39,759 nt of DNA from Rhodobiaceae bacterium UBA4490 (GTDB lineage Bacteria > Pseudomonadota > Alphaproteobacteria > Parvibaculales > Parvibaculaceae): contig DGNO01000006.1 in NCBI GenBank assembly GCA_002389665.1, positions 366,594-406,352 of the forward strand, written 5' to 3'. The number at the start of each line of letters is the position of its first letter. The first letter of the stretch is position 1. Under the pieces are notes generated by a model, which was given only the letters and a program-made list of their open reading frames with translations, searched no databases and had not been told where the DNA came from. The position numbers were made by a program, and so were the translations under genes. Positions 39,191 to 39,759 of this stretch are shown here, in pieces.

Positions 39191-39299
39191 AGGCATGATC
39201 ATGCACAAGGGGCATGTTTGCTGCTGACAAAGCGAGGAGCGTCTCCGTCCATTACGAGTGGCAACCTGTTGCGGCACTTCGTTAGAGGAGGAAGCGCGC

Positions 39300-39759
39300 T
39301 TAGTGATCAATGAGGAGGTTTGCTGATTGGGCGCGGATCTGCGTTGCAGTTATCGATGATGTGCCGGTACCAACATGCGGCCAGTGCGCGTGAATATGGG
39401 CGTAGTATTCCCCCCATTCGTGAACTGGCTTCAGTTGGACATCAACTGTCTCTCCGCACCTTTGGCCATCTATTGGTGTGCACACGATCTTATGAACTGT
39501 CATTTGCAGTAGATTTCGAACTGGGGAAGCGTATTTCCGGTTATCCCATTCCGCTCGCACTGCGTCGAACGAGCCTTGCAGCTTGGTCAAGATGTCGTAG
39601 TGGCCAGCCTCAATGTCGGGGATCTGCGGCATAGCTTTAATCTCATCACGCCTATCTTGCAGCTGTCGCAGGCGCTCCCAATCCATTTTTATGCCTTTCT
39701 CCAGTGCGTCAAACAGCCGACCGATTCTGGAATCTAACATTTCGGCTTCTCTTTGAAGT
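39300..39759 (-). CDS. C-terminal end of a large serine recombinase (partial)
   Basis: The frame is open from the right edge of the window to TAA at 39302-39300 and gives at least 152 residues. It opens with coiled-coil LQREAEMLDSRIGRLFDALE, then WERLRQLQDRRDEIKAM and a later WDNRKYASPVRNLLQMTVHKIV, a pattern seen in the C-terminal parts of large serine recombinases (recombinase family proteins) that integrate mobile elements. The catalytic resolvase domain would lie outside the window. Family assignment rests on the coiled coil and the VRNLLQMTVHKIV-type segment only. A 5' end inside the window is excluded, since an ATG at 39740 is only one codon within the open frame. Confidence 0.6.
   Translation of the reverse strand, partial: LQREAEMLDSRIGRLFDALEKGIKMDWERLRQLQDRRDEIKAMPQIPDIEAGHYDILTKLQGSFDAVRAEWDNRKYASPVRNLLQMTVHKIVCTPIDGQRCGETVDVQLKPVHEWGEYYAHIHAHWPHVGTGTSSITATQIRAQSANLLIDH

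Overview
The window is about 39.8 kb of high-GC chromosome from an alphaproteobacterium. The gene order points that way: mannose-type PTS IIA - HPr - ahcY - a DivL-type kinase, then tsaE - amgK - murU - addB - addA - trxA, and on the other strand aroA - cmk - rpsA - sppA - ihfB - lapA - pyrF - trpF - trpB - trpA - accD - folC. The exact genus cannot be fixed from the sequence; a Rhizobiales- or Parvibaculum-like lineage is a guess.

Layout, left to right. (1) 1-1969, plus strand: tail of a PTS IIA gene, HPr and S-adenosylhomocysteinase, whose upstream region holds a 22-bp palindrome just before a plausible promoter. (2) About 2040-6000: an AT-richer accessory island made mostly of broken genes. 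It holds the C-terminal Toprim part of a retron-type reverse transcriptase, frameshifted, joined to a fragment of a HlyC-type toxin acyltransferase; then a tandem pair of homologous lipoproteins, each followed by the start of the same lipase-like gene. Copy 1 of that gene is cut short and copy 2 is broken by a frameshift and an in-frame stop. (3) 6200-8845: a DivL-like pseudo-histidine kinase with tyrosine in place of the phospho-accepting histidine. (4) 9080-14913: an IorAB-type molybdenum hydroxylase with its own operator-like site, then on the minus strand a DUF2254 membrane protein, a 2Fe-2S ferredoxin and its reductase. (5) 15201-24529: a plus-strand run for tRNA t6A modification (TsaE), muropeptide recycling (AmgK, MurU), double-strand-break repair (AddB, AddA) and thioredoxin. 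(6) 24780-36892: a long minus-strand run joining shikimate, nucleotide, translation, tryptophan, fatty-acid and folate genes, with coupled overlaps aroA/cmk and trpF/trpB/trpA. (7) 37028-37720: a TIGR02300-family acidic zinc-ribbon gene with a possible leader peptide, and tRNA-Ala(GGC). (8) 37838-39759: plasmid-like or integrative DNA with a RepC-like replication protein, an array of eleven 10-bp direct repeats, and the C-terminal end of what looks like a large serine recombinase that runs off the window.

The core genes are ordinary. The material worth a second look is the decayed toxin/lipoprotein island between ahcY and divL, and the RepC-like gene with its 10-bp repeat array beside tRNA-Ala. 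No intact, clearly new system is visible; the most promising lead is the duplicated lipoprotein family, which looks like immunity genes for a lipase toxin, but that role is inferred only from context.
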